A stretch of 64,000 nucleotides of DNA from Ficedula albicollis (lineage: Eukaryota; Chordata; Aves; Passeriformes; Muscicapidae), in assembly GCF_000247815.1 (NCBI RefSeq), contig NC_021685.1:18577553-18641552 (forward strand), written 5' to 3'. The translations under genes were made by a program, and so were the position numbers. The notes beneath the pieces were generated by a model, which searched no databases, had not been told where the DNA came from, and saw nothing but the letters and a program-made list of their open reading frames with translations. Below, one piece after another: positions 1 to 14,526 of this stretch (its first letter is position 1; the number at the start of each line of letters is the position of its first letter).

Positions 1-3000
1 TGTAGTCCCTCACAGATTTCAAAGTTACTCTTTAAAATTACCAATTTGTCATTTAAACCCCAAATACTGCTAATAGCAGATTATACATTAAATTGCTCTA
101 ACAGGTCTAACTCCCACACAGTGAACACTACAACGCAGAATGGAAACCCTTGGGAAATTTGATTCCCAGGCAAGAAAGTTTAGACTGTGAAGCTGCACAA
201 AGAAAGAGAATAACCAATCATTTGAACATGGAATAATATTTTCTCCCAACAAAAGTCTGCTTAGAGAGTCGCCTACTGGAATGAGGTAGGGGATTAACCT
301 ATATCCTCTCAATTCCTACTTTGGCATGGCTCTTTTTTCCTTAGCTCACTGTCAGTGTGGAAATTCAGGGCACCAATAAGCAGAAGCAAAAAATCCAAAT
401 TGTGCTGGGGATTTGCTACTGTGCTGATTCTGAATCATTCCTGATTTTTTTTCACCTTCAACGTTGCTTTCACAGCATGCAGTTAAAGCTATTTACCTTC
501 CTCTTTTTGCTACCATGCCTCATAAATAAGCACATGCCTTTGTATCTCCCATATCTGTTTCTTGTGGTAATTATGTCAAGACAGATTAGACTGACACCAT
601 CATCAGTCCTTTATTAAAAATTTCACGTGCCTTCTCTCAGCAGACTTATTTCTGGCAACTCTGACTCCTTCCCTCACCGGCAGCTCTACACAGCACTGAC
701 TCTTTCCCTCATAGGCAGCTTCACAAAGCACTGACTCCCTCCCTCCTTCTCCCTTCTGCATAACTGGCTAACTCCACTGTTCTTTACCTAGCTGCCTAAC
801 CCTGTCTGTCCTTCACTCAGCATCTGCTTACCTCGTCTGTGTCTTGCATGACCACACATCCCTTCCTCCTCACAGCACAGCCAGCAGACTCCATCCCAAA
901 CTGCAGCAGACTCTGCAGCTCCAACTTTCTTTCAACCAGCTAACCCACACTTTTATAACCCCCATCCTCACTGGGCAGGCAAGGCTATCTCCACTTCTCG
1001 GTGATCCATACAGCTGTAATTCATTGAGGAAAATTGCTTCTGCACTACCCTTACAAACTATCTTCCCATGGTTTCTTACTGCCTTCTGTTCAAATTCTCT
1101 TTTCTCTACCACTCCTGTGACACTAAACACTTTTAAAAATATTTTTAGCAAATGAGACTTATACAGTTGAATTATACTACTCATAAAATCTTAGCATAGA
1201 AACCTGGTTGTAAAAAGCCACCATGGGCTATTCTACTTCCTTTGTGCAAAACTATTCCCTGAAGAGTTATGTCTATCAATCTTTTTTTTTCCACCCCAGG
1301 AAAATGTAATTTCTAAAAATATTATGAGAATAACTGCAAAACTATTCACAGTTATTACATACTTTATAATATGGAAAAAGGAATATCTGCACTTGAAACC
1401 TACAGTTATCTATGGCAGCACCTGAGTCACTACAGCCCTTCCTTCCATGCACCCCAATTGCCATAGCTCAAAGTTATATTAAAGTTCTAGAAAATATTAA
1501 TAAGGCAAGAGAGGGTTTTAAATAAGATTTTGGGCATATCTGTTTTCCCCATATGAAAGAGAGGATGAACAATTTAGTGTTAAAAACATTTGCAAAAGTA
1601 TAAGGAGCATATGTTACTGTGCCTCCCCAGTCTCTTCACTGGACTCTTCCCAGAGTACTTTCTACCGGTAATTTGTAATAATATATTATTTTATTTAGTT
1701 CAAAAGCTCTGAGAAGACTTATGCCCCAGGTTTGCATAAGCTGCTTCCCTTAACAACATGCTCTAGTCTTTGAAAAATCCTAGCATGTCTCCAGTTTTGA
1801 TGTGTTACTTGGGAGGCAAAAATAAATGATTGCAGAGCAGATAGTTCTGCTAGTGAAACTGCACTCACTCTGTGGGCACCTGCCTTAAATTGTTCCGTAC
1901 AAATGCCCACCACAAACTGCTGCAGTAAAATTCTTAAACTCCATTTCGGATTGCCAGCACAGCCCTTACCAATAAATAGAACATTTTTTCAGTAATTACC
2001 TTCCTTTGCTGAGTGTTCAGAGGACTCAAACAACTATTCATCTCCAAACAAGAATTTTTGAAGATTTTTGAGTTTGCTAAATACGTCCAGTATAATGAAT
2101 ACTTGGACATACAAATAGTGCTGTGAGCTATCAAGAGCCCCTGCACTACAAAAGGAGAAAAGATACAATCTGGAAGCATCTCCAGAATTGTCTTCACTGT
2201 TCACCAGAGCCTTTTAGCTGTCTCTTTTCTTTACAATGATGACATCTGTGTTAGTGAGAGGAAACAGAAGACTTTTGGAGCAATTAACTGCATTCAAGAA
2301 GAGATGTCATGACCTCAAGGAGGATAAAAGCCGCAGAGAACTCCCAGCTGGTAAATATGCTCCACAACACAGACAAAAGACCATTCCCAGGCTCCTCATT
2401 TACCACATGCTGATGATGGTTTTAACTGTATTTATTGTCTGAGGTATAAACCTTGCTCTTGCCACAATGGAAGTTTCATTCAAAGGTGCATTTCATAGAA
2501 GAAAGAAGATTACTACAAACTACAGAAACACCCCAGTGATCATTCCAAACAGAGATCATTACAAAGGCAAAGATTTTCCGTTTCTGTCAGGAGGACAAAA
2601 TAAAAGCAAGGATCTGTTATTAGTCACCAAAAGACCTTTTCAATACAATAAAAAATGTACCACTAATAGTTTAATCATCTAGTTCATCACTGCTTTCATC
2701 TTGGATGAGTTAGGCTCAAGGCACGCGTAACAAGGCACATGTTTAAGTAGGCTGAGCTGTCATGTATCTAGACCCCCTCTTCAAATGTTAAGCCCCCTAA
2801 AGTCTCCCAGTCTGGGGTGAAACCACTCAAAATAATCCAGCAGGGTATTGCCTTTCCTAACTGTCCCACTCATAAGTTCAAATCAATCTGTTTGTTACCT
2901 TTTAGAAACGGTGAAGCAAATAGAACCAGTAGACATGAACTGATTGATAACTGAAGTCAGAATCTGTTGTTATGGAGGGCAGAAACCAGCTCCCACCTGT

Positions 3001-6000
3001 TCAGGTTGAGCTTGACAATCTTTTTCACTTCATTTCTACAATGAATGATGGAACTCCCTATCCTCCAGGTCCAGAGAGCCTAGCACCTTAAAGCAGCCAT
3101 TCATATAACAACCCAAGCCCAGGGTGGAAGAGCTGCCCCATATCTACATGGCTACAAATGAAAACCCTTTAACACAACTTTAGGGAAGAAAGGCAATAAA
3201 TGTTAAGTTGCCATTAGCAGCAAGTGTCTTGAAAACCCAACCTATTGCTTTGATGAGGGTGAATTGCAGTAAGAAAACATCTTCCATAAACATTTTCCTG
3301 TTAGTGACAAAGTCCAGTTTGCAACACCACATTTGTTCTCTAATCAAAGGCAAGAAAGAGTTTATTTCCAATGTCAAATCTGAGCTAAGCAAGTCTTTTT
3401 TAAAATGAAAAAAAAAAAAAAAAGATCGTTAAAATCCTTTTGTTCTTACTTACTAAAGGTTTCAAAGACAAACGGAATTTTGCCTTCTCATTTTGTCCAG
3501 CACTTTTCTGAGATTTACAACACCTAGTCTCTTTCCTGGCACACATCTAAAAGGAAAGACAGAGTTCACAGGAGACAACAATTTACAATGTTTTTATCTT
3601 AGTACAGTCATGCCCTAGTGCCTCTTTGTGCCTCTGATATTCGACGTGTTTCTTGATTCTACCACAGAACAGCTGGCTACACCTGAGGTATTGTACTACA
3701 TGCTGTAGTGTTTCTATAGGTAGGTGCTGTGCTGTTGAAACCCTATAAGATGGAAATGAAAATGAAGCCTAAAATCTTGGAAGGAGACATGCAAACATTG
3801 CTACACTTTAAAACATCCGCTTATTAAGTCAGCCAGTGTCTCTGTATCAAATATGATCAGAGAATGTTATGCATATGACAGATTTCAATACTGAAGGCCT
3901 TTACTGCTGCCTGCATTACTGATACGCATTAACAACAGGGAGGTAAAGAATAACTCAACACTTCCTTTAAAAATTGGAAAAAAAAATAATTTGAGGATAA
4001 TTGACCAGGCTAGAAGACATCTGTCCTCATGCAAATGATTTTTTGAGCAACCACGAAGAAAACCACTCATGCTGCACTACAGCATGGGGCAGGGCAGACT
4101 GCACCATCAACAGCATTAAGAACTTTATGCAGCTACTCAGCTCAGGCATCCTCACAACTCTGTCCTCTGTTAAAGGGAATTATAAATTTGCAACCAGGTA
4201 GTTTTCATCCAAGTTATAAGCATTAAAAAAAAGAAATCTCAGTAGAGAAAAAAGAAACCCTCAGTAGAGACTAGTTACGATTAATTAATTCCTGTGTTTA
4301 TGTGCTCTTACTCAACCCTACTGCTCATGGCTGTAACCTCCACTTCTCTTAATGGTTAACAAATTGCTTTGTCATAACTAATTTTTGGGATATAACACAA
4401 CATATTCAAAGAACAGCAGAAGACAAAGCAGGAACTACAAATAATAGAACATATTAACCCCAGCTATTTCTGGTATTTACGATTAACTGTTTTCAGGATA
4501 TGCCTATGATCTCCAAACTAAAAAGACATCAATCAGGAGGACACTGTGCTCCCAGCTAGCAAGCAGCTGAAAAGAACAATGACACTTCAGCTCTTGCTGT
4601 AATATTCAAAGTAGAGAGGACAGCTCCTGCTGTGCTGCTTAAACCCTGCTGGACTGTTAAGTATGCAGTTATTCCAGAGGGATCACCTGGACTCTGCTCT
4701 TCCCTGTGGGAAAGGGGGAAGCTGAAACTTTAGGCTGAGCAACGGGCAGTGAGGCCTTCAGAGCTGCATGGGGTGTGAACAAGGATGTCTCAGACCAGCA
4801 GTGCTCATGAAGGGCAGAGCAGGGGAATGGCCGGCATCTACAGAAGGCTTGGATGAACAGGAGAGAAGTAACTGGTTTGCTAGGGCTGAGAAGGGCAGTT
4901 CTGCACTAGGAGAAAGCAGCTTCCTAATAAGGCACAAACACACACAGAGCCAGAAGAGCATTTCACCTTTGCAGAGAACATCTGAATTCTGTTCTAATCT
5001 GAATTCTGGAGTGAATAGTATTTCCCTGGTGAACAGCATGTGTTAGCCTTTGTAGCCTCAATGAACCATCATCTGACTAAATTTCAGAAAACTATAGTCC
5101 TGCATAACAACTTTTAGTCTCCAGCCTTCCAGCTTCACCTCAAAAATAATTTGAGCTTTGTGGCAGATAAAAACCTCCTTTCTCTTAGAAGGAGTTACAC
5201 CCTTTGGCTAAGAGAGATGCACTGATACGTTCACTTCTTTTTGTAACATTCCCTTCATACACGTCTGTCTTGACATATGACAACTTAATTATGCACGACT
5301 GAGATTCATTACAATTACTAGATCTAGTTAAAACTTTATGAGACCCCAGGAACACAGACACCTCCATGCACTGTGGTATCACCTCCCACCTCTGTTACTG
5401 TCTGAAATTGGAAGAGACTATGCAGTAAGAAAAGATGGGATCTCACAACAAAACTTTGGAGGGAGAGGAAGGGTAAAAAAAAGCATAGCAGTTAACTCTG
5501 AATAAAAAAGAAACAACAAGTAGAGCAATTAAAGCTCCTAATTAAGTAAAAATCACCGGTGAAATTTCCTGGAAAAAAATCCCGGAACATTTAAATAGAG
5601 CCCTGTTATCCACAAGAAAGGAGATGGATTCAAGAACAATGGAAACACAGAGAAAACAGTGATATTTCTTAAATGTTGCCCTGGAGCCCTGCAGATAATT
5701 GATCTCCTAAAAATCATTCAAGTAAACCAGGATGAGAGGGCAAGCTATTAGCCTCAGGTTTGCAAGTCTTAAAAACACTGCAATACAGAATATACTTGTT
5801 GAGAGATTGGAATATTAGTCTCCTGCAGGAGGAAGGAGAGCCTGCTGAAGCGTTTTTGGCTCTTAAATTAACATGACAAAAGAAAACCATTATACTTTGG
5901 CAGCTTTTCTTATAAGACAGTGAGTGTGCTTAGAGAAGAGATACTGTCAAATACAGATCTACAGCCAAGGCTGGTTTTGCTTCTAGAAAAATCATTGTGT

Positions 6001-9000
6001 TGAATGAAATGCTATAGTGAAAGTAAGGTGGAACTAGGTTAGTCTCAACATTTTAAGAGGAAACTGAAAACCAGATCATAATTGCAAGAATTCAGAAGGG
6101 ATTTCACAGGTCAAAATGCAAGAGAAATTCAAAAGGAAGTATTGCAAACGACATAGCAAAAGTAAAGCTCCAAATAATTTCCAGCATTTCAAAAACTCTG
6201 TACCAAAGCTATGGAAATAACCACTAAAAAAAGATCAGTCCAGTAGCAGAGGTAGAGGAGTGCACACAGGTGCAGAGGGACAGCCAGGAGGTTTGGCTGT
6301 CAGCAGTCTGAGAAAACTGAGAAGAGCTGAGCTGAGCTGAGCTGATGCCTTGGTATACTCTCAGCAGACAAAATACAACATTTTTTGACAGAACTCTATA
6401 AATTAAATATCAGTGCTTGAGCTCAACTTGAAAATTTTGTTGACATCTGAATAAAAACACTGATAAACAGGTGAAATCAAAAATAAAATGTAAGGATGCT
6501 TGCTACTGAAAGACAGTCAAATACAACCTACAGTGGGAAGGTATAGATGTGCAGCTAGGCTTGTTAGAAAGAGTGAGAATATTAGACTAAAAACATGTGT
6601 AGCTTTTGGCTTGGTTCACTGAAGAGATACGAGAGAAAAAACTGTCACTCAGTCCCCAGACCAATGTGGGACACAATTACAAAGCCTCAAGAAAACACAA
6701 AACCCCAGAGAAGGCCCTGAAGGTCAGTAAGGTTACAACGGCAGGACATTTATTCCATCTGGAGCTATGCGCATGATCACAGGGCAATGCTGCTGGTGTC
6801 ACTACTGCTTATGTCCTATAGAGTTTCCTAAAGTTAAGAGAGTTTATACTATTTATTTTAAAAGGAATGGGGCTTCAAAACCCTCCAAGCAGTTCTAAAC
6901 ATCTCAGGTCATGATTTCCTCAGCATATTTCACACTTAGCAACCAGACAGCACAATACACACTCTCCAGTGCTCCCAGGCTCATGGGAGCAATATGTCAC
7001 TTCACTTGTTTGCAAGTTAAAGATTACACTTGTACACATGAATTTTGGAAAACTGAGGTCATCTATTTAGGTTGAAATGAACAGAAACTTGGATATGAAT
7101 AATCAAATTTACACATTTACACAAAGAGGATATTGACGTAACCACTTCAAAAACTGCAGCAAGAGCGAACATTTCTCCTTGCTGCCAGGACACAGCCTGC
7201 CAAAGGACATCACCATACACACTTACACAGAAAGAAACTTTTAGTGGGTTTAATTGGTATCAACTTTATACTTTATGTTTCCTATTATGGGTGTGAATGA
7301 ATTCAAAACTTCAAAACAAAATTTCACTGAAATTAATGAGTTCTGCATGACAAAAAAGAACTTGCTGACCCAATATAAAAGCCAGCAAATATTGGTGGAA
7401 CTGTGAGGTTCAGTTGAAAAGTTAATGAATTTCAATGAACCCAATTATTAACACAGATTCTGAGTTTCATCAGTATCCTGGACAAACAGAACCACAAGCA
7501 GATCCTCATACAAAGAAAGAGAGAACCTGAATTTCACGGATTGCAAGACTGGAGAAAGCTGTGGAAATGATGCATAGATGATGGCACAACTGTGCCCTCT
7601 CACTGTGCAATGCATGACTCCTCCTCCCCATCCTTGAGTTCATTTGTTTATCCTTCATGATGAAAGAAGCACAACTGTGGTCAGAAGAACCATAGAGGAT
7701 AACCGCTGGAGCCAAATGGAAGAAATTATATATTCATGAAGCACAAAGTGAGAAATGAATCAGAAAAAAAAAAATCCTGCTTGGCAGCCACATGCCAGAA
7801 CACGTGCAGGTGTGCAATTAAAAAGAGATGAAAGTCATCTAGGACAGCAGACAAGGACATCATGGGGAAGAAGCATGTTTTTCTATGACCTCCTCTGAAC
7901 AGCTGGGTTGTTTAGCCTCTCCGAGGAACTTTTTGACCTCTCCTGGCAATAATTACCAACTTTGCTCAAAACATTGCAAATGCGAATTCTGTTTTCTCAC
8001 TTTTCGGTCGACAAATTCTTTTTTTGCACCATGCCTAAACTGTTCAGAAGCGAGTGAAAAAAACAACAAACCAAGTGCAGAAAGTGATAAGCAAATCATC
8101 CAAGGAGCAGAGCACAGGCACAAATCAACAAAAATCTGAACCCAGTTAGTCATGTTGCTGCCTTCTTGCACAAGCAGGACAATCTTCCCCCTGCTGCTTT
8201 GGCAGAGAGGAACCTTGAAGATTATCCACCAGCAATCTTGCACAGACTTTGTTGTTCAGACAATTTTTTACGCTCTAGAAACACAGAGAGAGGTTGTGGT
8301 TGCAATATTCCCCTGGATCTGAACGCTGGCGCTTCCCGAGGGGCCCGGAGCTACCGCTGTCTCCAGCTGTAACAGAGTAGCCCGTTGTCTGAGGAGCCCA
8401 GGTTTATGCAGAGCAGAGCAGGCTCAGCTGCTCCCCATGGTAAAATTTCAATACTACAGGGCTGTCTGTAGTATTTGCTTTAGGAAAATAAACACTTAGC
8501 TTTGCAAGATTGCATGATAGGTATAGATAGGTATTGTTCGCATGGCGATGTGTATTTCCAGGTAGTCTTCAGAAAACAAAACCAAACTCTGCAGAACTGG
8601 CCGCAGAACCCGCAACTGTATTTTAGCATAAAGGCATCATTATAGTGAGGCATAACGGGACAAGACAGCAAGGCACAGATGTACATCAGCTTGCCAGGAC
8701 GTATTACTTGCAGGCCCGGGAGCTTACAATCACGTGACAATGTCATATAAACCCATCTGCACCTTTACTTGGTGCCATGGGCTGACTGACACCGTGTATG
8801 CAGAGTTCAAGCACCTCCCTAGCAAAGCAGAAATTACTTAAACAAGGTTTACAAGTTCATCTGCATTTTGGTTTTGTTTTTATTAATTTTAATTTCTCTT
8901 CCTCTTTGAGCAGCAGTGTTTAAATTCAGCTTTTAAAATTAAATAATTACATCATCATAGAGAAAAATATGCATTTGTATAATTAAAGTTGATAGACAAT

Positions 9001-9861
9001 ATATTTAACGAAGTTGTTCAGAACGCGATTCTCACCAAAGCTGGCATCAAGCTAGTTTCAGCAAGTAGCCAATTTTTAGAATAAAGAAATCAAAATCTAA
9101 AATAAGACATAGAGCAAAAGAGGAGCATAATCAAGATAAAAATACATGAAGAAAATATCAAGACTGCATGCAAAAAATTGTTTTAAAATTTGTGTTGCAA
9201 TTTCAAAACTAGTAACATGAGAAGGAAAGAAAGTGTTCAAATATCTTTTAAATCTTATACATTAGATAATGGCTCAAACAAATGAAACCATATGTCAGCA
9301 TTTCCTCAGTCCTGCCCTTTAACATACAATTTGAAAATCTCACTCTTGCAACTTGTATGAAGGGAAAAACCCCCAATGGCTACAGGATCTTATGCACTAC
9401 AAGTGTTTGCTGTGTGAAACCTTGGTGAAGGATCATGAAGTTGCCAACAGAATTTGTTTTTTTAACCTGAAACTTCTTATTAGGTACTTGATTTCTGAAT
9501 AAAAAAATCAGTGCCATCTCTAAACTGGGCAATGTAAATGTACATAAAGTGGTGCTTACACATCTTCAAAGCAACCTGTAGATGAAAGTGGAGGACATTC
9601 TCAGTTTATATTCCACCCTTTCCTATCTGATGCCTTCCTTGTGGCATTAAAACATCCCATGTAACTCATTAGTGGGTTTGTACAAACTCTTTTCTTCCAT
9701 TAGCCCCTCAGACAATATTGCTTCCAAGCACACTGTGGGATACAGAAAAATCACATGTAGGGATGACTTAGAATTTTCAAAATTAATTACAAATCAAGGT
9801 GAATAATTGCCAAACAATGGTTTGCCACATTCAGTAAGATCAAGAACTTAGTCTGTCATCT
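1..9861. other. Intronic DNA, probably KCNIP1 intron 1
   Basis: I see no exon with a recognisable protein and no RNA gene here. The open frames are all short, lack family motifs and overlap on both strands. The base composition is AT-rich and typical of a vertebrate intron. Small features are a 35-bp degenerate tandem repeat near 661-750, a poly-A tract near 3408-3423 and a short GAGCT repeat near 6325-6345. Assignment to the KCNIP1 intron is an inference from the first exon at 46.7 kb on the minus strand and from the absence of any other gene. Confidence 0.5.
661..750. repeat. Degenerate 35-bp tandem repeat, about 2.5 copies
   Basis: The phrase CTGACTC followed by CCTC and GGCAGCT recurs at about 661, 696 and 731, a constant 35-bp step, with several substitutions between copies. 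No coding potential is apparent. Confidence 0.7.
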
Positions 9862-10040
9862 TTCACAGCATCACAGAGTAGTTTCGGCTGGAAAATACCT
9901 TCAAGACCTTTGAGTCCATCTGTTCCCAAGGTAACTGCCACTATATGATATTCAGACACCAAAAGCAGGAAAAAAATGTCAAGTCATGCCCCATGTCTGC
10001 ATGTCCTCCAGCACAGGCCAAGTCACAACACCTGCTCAAA
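9862..10040 (-). mobile_element. CR1 LINE 3'-end fragment (diverged)
   Basis: The stretch beginning CATCACAGAGTAG and continuing through GGCTGGAAAATACC and GAGTCCATCTGTTCCC resembles the complement of the CR1 3' end, which in birds reads roughly as an ATCACAGAAT - GGTTGGAAGGGACC - AGTCCAACCCC pattern. On that reading the element points to the minus strand. It is heavily mutated, and its far boundary is a guess. Confidence 0.5.
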
Positions 10041-10419
10041 ATCACAGACCAGGACGCAACAGATCCAGCTTTCAAATATAAATAGACCCTTAAGAACCTA
10101 GGGAATTTCAACATGTAGAACTACATATCTCAAAGCTACCTAAGAAGTTGGTTTGAATTTCCTTTTATGTTACTTTAAAACAGCTGACTTTCAGTTTTAC
10201 TATTTCTTCCTGCCTTGACATGCCATGTTTCCCTGTGTATTGGTTTTCCATGGCTTTTTTTTTTCCTTTGGTATTGGGGTTTGGCACAGAGGTGACTTCT
10301 ATGAGAAGTTACTAGAAGCTTCCACCATGTCTGGTAAAGCCAATCTCTGGCAGCTCCAAAGATGGACATGCCACTGGCCAAGACTGGGCCAATTAGAGAT
10401 GGTGGCAACGTGTCTGTGA

Positions 10420-11490
10420 TAACAATTTTAAGAAGAAAGAAAAACCAAGTTTGTGACATAGTTGTAATTTTCCAGTCAGAGAAGAGTGCAGTGAGAATAA
10501 GTGGGAGGAGAACAACATGGAGACACCAAGGTCAGTGGAGAAAGAGGGGGAGCAGGTGCTCCAGGCTCCAGAGCTAGGATTCCTCTGCAGGCTGTGGTGA
10601 AGACCATGGTGAAGCAGCTGTGCCCTGGAAGCCCATGGGGATCCACGGGGGATGCAGAGATCCACCCACAGCCCATGGGGACACCAAGGTCAGTGGAGAA
10701 AGAGGGGGAGCAGGTGCTCCAGGCTCCAGAGCTAGGATTCCTCTGCAGGCTGTGGTGAAGACCATGGTGAAGCAGCTGTGCCCTGGAAGCCCATGGGGAT
10801 CCACGGGGGATGCAGAGATCCACCCACAGCCCATGGGGAAGGTGCCCATGCCGGAGCAGATGAATGCCTGGAGGAGGCTGTGACCCAGTGGGTGGCCCAT
10901 GAAGAGAGGGCCCCTGCTCCCAGGCTGGAGCAGCCTGTCCTTGGAGGACTTCACCCTGTGGAAGAGTGACCCACACCACAGCAGTTTTGGGAGGATTGTT
11001 ACCCATGGGAGGGACTCAAGTTGCAGCAAGTGGCAGGGAACTGTTGCTCATGAGATGGAGCCACATCAGAGAAGTTCAGAGAGAACTGTCTCCCGTGGGA
11101 GGTACTCCACCGTGCCGCAGGGGAACGACTCCTGTCGCTGAGCAGTGGGAGAAACTACAGGTGATGGACTGACCATAACCTCCATTCCCTGCCTGCTTCT
11201 ACTGCTGGGGTAGGAGGTACAGCTGGGAAGGAGAGAGGGGTGGGAGGAAGGTATTTTTAGGGGCTTGTTTTCCATCTCATTATCCTGCTCTGATTTTGTT
11301 AGCAATCAATTTACTTTATATCTCTAAATTGAGATTGCCCTTGATGGTATTTAGTGAGCAATCTCTCCCAGTTCTTAACTCATGAACCCTTAGTTGTATT
11401 TTCTCCCCTCTGTCCAGCTGCAGAGGAGGATGAGCGAGCAGCATTTGTGGGTGCCTGACACCCAGCTGGGTCAAACCACAATTCCCTGTT
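10420..11490 (+). mobile_element. LTR retroelement remnant, 3' internal part plus LTR
   Basis: The last 250 bases follow a pattern I recognise from common avian LTRs: TCTCATTATCCTGCTCTGAT, then a TTAACTCATGAACCC block, then TCTCCCCTCTGTCCAGCTGC, GGTGCCTGACACCCAGC and a terminal GGGTCAAACCACA. Upstream is a GC-richer segment with repeated CCATGGGG, GAAGACCATGGTGAAGC and CTGTCTCCCGTGGGAGG phrases that normally precede this LTR. The open frames across it are not gene-like. The exact family and left boundary are uncertain. It contains the 158-bp duplication listed separately. Confidence 0.5.
10523..10838. repeat. 158-bp tandem duplication, two near-identical copies
   Basis: ACACCAAGGTCAGTGGAG starts at 10523 and again at 10681. 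The two 158-bp units run into each other without a spacer and appear essentially identical through CCACAGCCCATGGGG. The period is not a multiple of three, so the apparently repeated peptide frames are not maintained. Confidence 0.9.
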
Positions 11491-11715
11491 AGCCCAATAA
11501 GAACATGGCTAATGCTAGAGGCATACACGAGGCCCAGGGGACGTGGCACACATCTTGGTTCAAGGATTTCAGCCTTTAGATGGCTGAGAGCCATCACTGT
11601 TTCCTCAAAACAAGCACAGGCTCCTCTGCCAAGTCAAACAACACATCATCTGGGGCACCGCAGCATCAGCTGGCCTCTGTGCGTGTGGCACTGCCCAGAG
11701 CCTGCAGGACCAGGG

Positions 11716-11834
11716 GCACATGTGGGGTGGGGGCTCCTGCCCACAGCTGCCTGCCAGGCTGGAGATCCCAGAATCACGTGTGGGGTGGGGGGCTCCTGCC
11801 CACGGCTGCCTGCCAGGCTGGAGATCCCAGAATC
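11716..11834. repeat. Tandem duplication of about 58-59 bp, two copies
   Basis: TGTGGGGTGGGGG followed by CTCCTGCCCAC, GCTGCCTGCCAGGCTGG and AGATCCCAGAATCAC occurs twice, starting at about 11721 and 11779. The copies differ by one extra G and one A/G substitution. Confidence 0.85.
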
Positions 11835-12502
11835 ACCTACCAGGGGCGCTGAGCAGCTGGGAACAGTAATTACACAGTTATCTTTAATTAGGTTCTACTG
11901 CAAATTTGTTCTCATGCACATGGGACGCAGTATCAGTGGAAAAGTATTTCTGTAAAAGGTGTGACATTTGAAAAAATAAAGTTCTACTCAAAATAACGCA
12001 GTAAGACAAAATGCTACCAGAGGAAGCTACTATGCAGGAATGGTCCCAGAAAATAGCAGCCTGTGAAGCTTTACAAGCTAAATATCAGCACTGTGGTACA
12101 GAGTCTAAGAACTAATGGGTTGTGTATCTCCTTCACAGAAAATATATTTTCAGTAAAGCAGTAAAAATGCATATATCCACCTGCCCTAAGCATTTAACAA
12201 CTCCACATCAGCTTGAAGTAGGCAGGCTGAATAGAGCTATCATTTTGAAGCAGTCTCTGTTCCCAGACACAGGTAACACTACCCTCTGCTGTAAGAAACC
12301 ACGAAGTGCCTGGCCGACTGGCTCTGCAGCCAGTACAGCCACCAGCTCCAGGGAAGCCTCTGGACACCGTGTCCTCCTCACCCCCGCCAGCAAATCACTG
12401 CTTTCCCTGCTGAGCCACCTTTGGCCCATCCCCGCTGCTGCCCTGAAGGTGCTGTGCAGGGTGCGAGGGCAGCAGGGAGTTCCAGAGTCCCCATTCTTCT
12501 GG

Positions 12503-12610
12503 CACCTCAATGCAACGTGCATTGACTTGCATAGCTTAAAGTGTGTCTGTACTGATCACCTCAATGCAAAGTGCATCGACTTGCATAGCTTAAAGTGTGT
12601 CTGTACTGAA
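12503..12610. repeat. 54-bp tandem duplication, two copies
   Basis: CACCTCAATGCAA starts at 12503 and 12557, and both copies continue through GACTTGCATAGCTTAAAG and TGTGTCTGTACTGA. They differ at only a few positions. Confidence 0.9.
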
Positions 12611-14384
12611 TTACGCTCAGGCCTTTGCTCTTTGCTCTATTAACTTATAATTTATGCTACGTACAAATGATCTCAAAGCGAGGTTCAGTCTTTTATTACC
12701 CCTTCCCCGTGCCTCATTCTGTTCAAATGGCAAAGTGATCTGAACCAAATGTTTGCTCCCTAGAAGGCTGAATGAGAAATATTGCTCTGCTGCAATCAAC
12801 AGCCTAAAATCTGTCTAAGCTCGGCCTGTGCCCTACGGAGCCTAGGCTAGGGCTGCTGAAGCACAGCCTCTTCCAGGGTACCTCAGCTTGTGCTGAAGGC
12901 TCTAACCCCTCAGGCAGCCTCCTCTTTCCACCAGGATGGCTTACAGCATGCAGACAGCAGAGAGCACGGCCTTCTGCCTTCTGAACATCTAGGAATTCCC
13001 AATTCCCAGGCTGAGGACATGCAAGAGGGACTAGCTGCAGCAGTGTATGTATGTGCTCATGGGGTAAGCAAGGAGAAATTCAAATGAAAAGGGCAGTCAT
13101 ACTCCCAGTACATGGAGCTTCTCTGCTAGGAAATATCACATTAACTAATAGTCTGTTTCTCTGGCAGCTCTTGCACTTGAAGGCATGTGAAACCATGCAA
13201 CTTTACATGGGTCAGGGCAAAAGGAGATGGCACCAAATCTTTCTGAGTGTGAAACACATTCAGCCTAGCAATCCTTTCATAAAAATCACATTTGCTCATT
13301 TACTGATCTTCTGAAAGTCTCTCAATACAGAAGTATCCATCACTGCTCCCAAAGCCTTCAATGACTGTTTTACATACAGCTCAATCCAACTGCCATCCAA
13401 GAGTGGCTTGTCCCTTTCTGTATGTTGCTTTTTGTCACAACCCCAGGCCACAGTGTTGAGTCTCTTATGTTCAGTGCAGATAAGAAAGCCTTAGACTACA
13501 AAAGTTACCCAAATATTTAAAGCTGGAATAAGCCACCAAAGAAAGCTATTGAGACAGGAGGTTGAGCACAGGGAAGGTATTTCACTAGGTAATACATAGT
13601 TAAGCTGCAAAGATCCTTCCCACAGCTGTTGCAGGTAATAAATACACACTGGGTCAAAAAGTGACCAAAAATCCTCTTAGAAAAAGAAGCAGTACATGAA
13701 GTCCTATTAAACTCTTACTTCTAGAATTCAATATATTTCTAGATTACTGATCTCTAGAAAATAGGAGTTTATTGAAATAAGTACCTGGATATGATTGCCA
13801 TGCTCTAACAGCCTTTCTATGGCACCTGGTATCTACATCACTAACAAGCTACTGAGTCTAAAGGGCATCTGAGCTAACCTAGTCGGGCATCACTTGTGGC
13901 CAAGAAACATTTTAGGGATTGCACAATTAAAAAGGATTGAAGAAAACTACACAGCTGCAAAGCTTCTACAAAAATAGGAAAGAGTTTCTGTAAGTGCAGC
14001 CTCAAGTTTAACTATAAGGAACAGTTAGTAAATGACATTTGAATTGCTGTAGTTATTATGCATCACACCCATTTGTTCCTAATGCTGGTGGTCTTCAGTC
14101 AAAATTGAAACATCCTTTGTTAAATTCAGTTTATTTTATTTAGAAATGGAAGTAAAATTACGGGTATTTGAATCCTGAGAAAGAGTATCAGAAGCTTTTG
14201 GGATTTAAGGCCCTGTAAAAAATACAGCTGACTTTACACAGTAGGTCAGTGTGCCATAAATAGAGTTAACCTAAGATAGAAAGATCAGCTGCTTTGGAGC
14301 CTGGACAGTAGAATTATGGTCACAGGAACAGAGAATTTCCCAGGGGACAGAACAAAAGCCCCACAACTTGGGAGGACCAAAGCT

Positions 14385-14526
14385 GCCATCCTCAGGAATA
14401 CAAACCCTGTGTGATGATTTTTATTTTTCACCCATAATGCAGAAATAGCAGCATTGCCATCCTCAGGAATAAAAACCCTGTGTGATGATTTTGATTTTTC
14501 ACCCATAATGCAGAAATAGCAGCATT
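14385..14526. repeat. 71-bp tandem duplication, two copies
   Basis: GCCATCCTCAGGAATA starts at 14385 and 14456, and both copies run through CCTGTGTGATGATTTT and CACCCATAATGCAGAAATAG. Only two substitutions were noticed. Confidence 0.9.

Noticed and set aside
10476..11029. Minus-strand frames with duplicated peptide SPWSSPQPAEES-like units
   Set aside because: They lie inside an LTR retroelement remnant, and the 158-bp duplication is not in phase. They are not gene-like.
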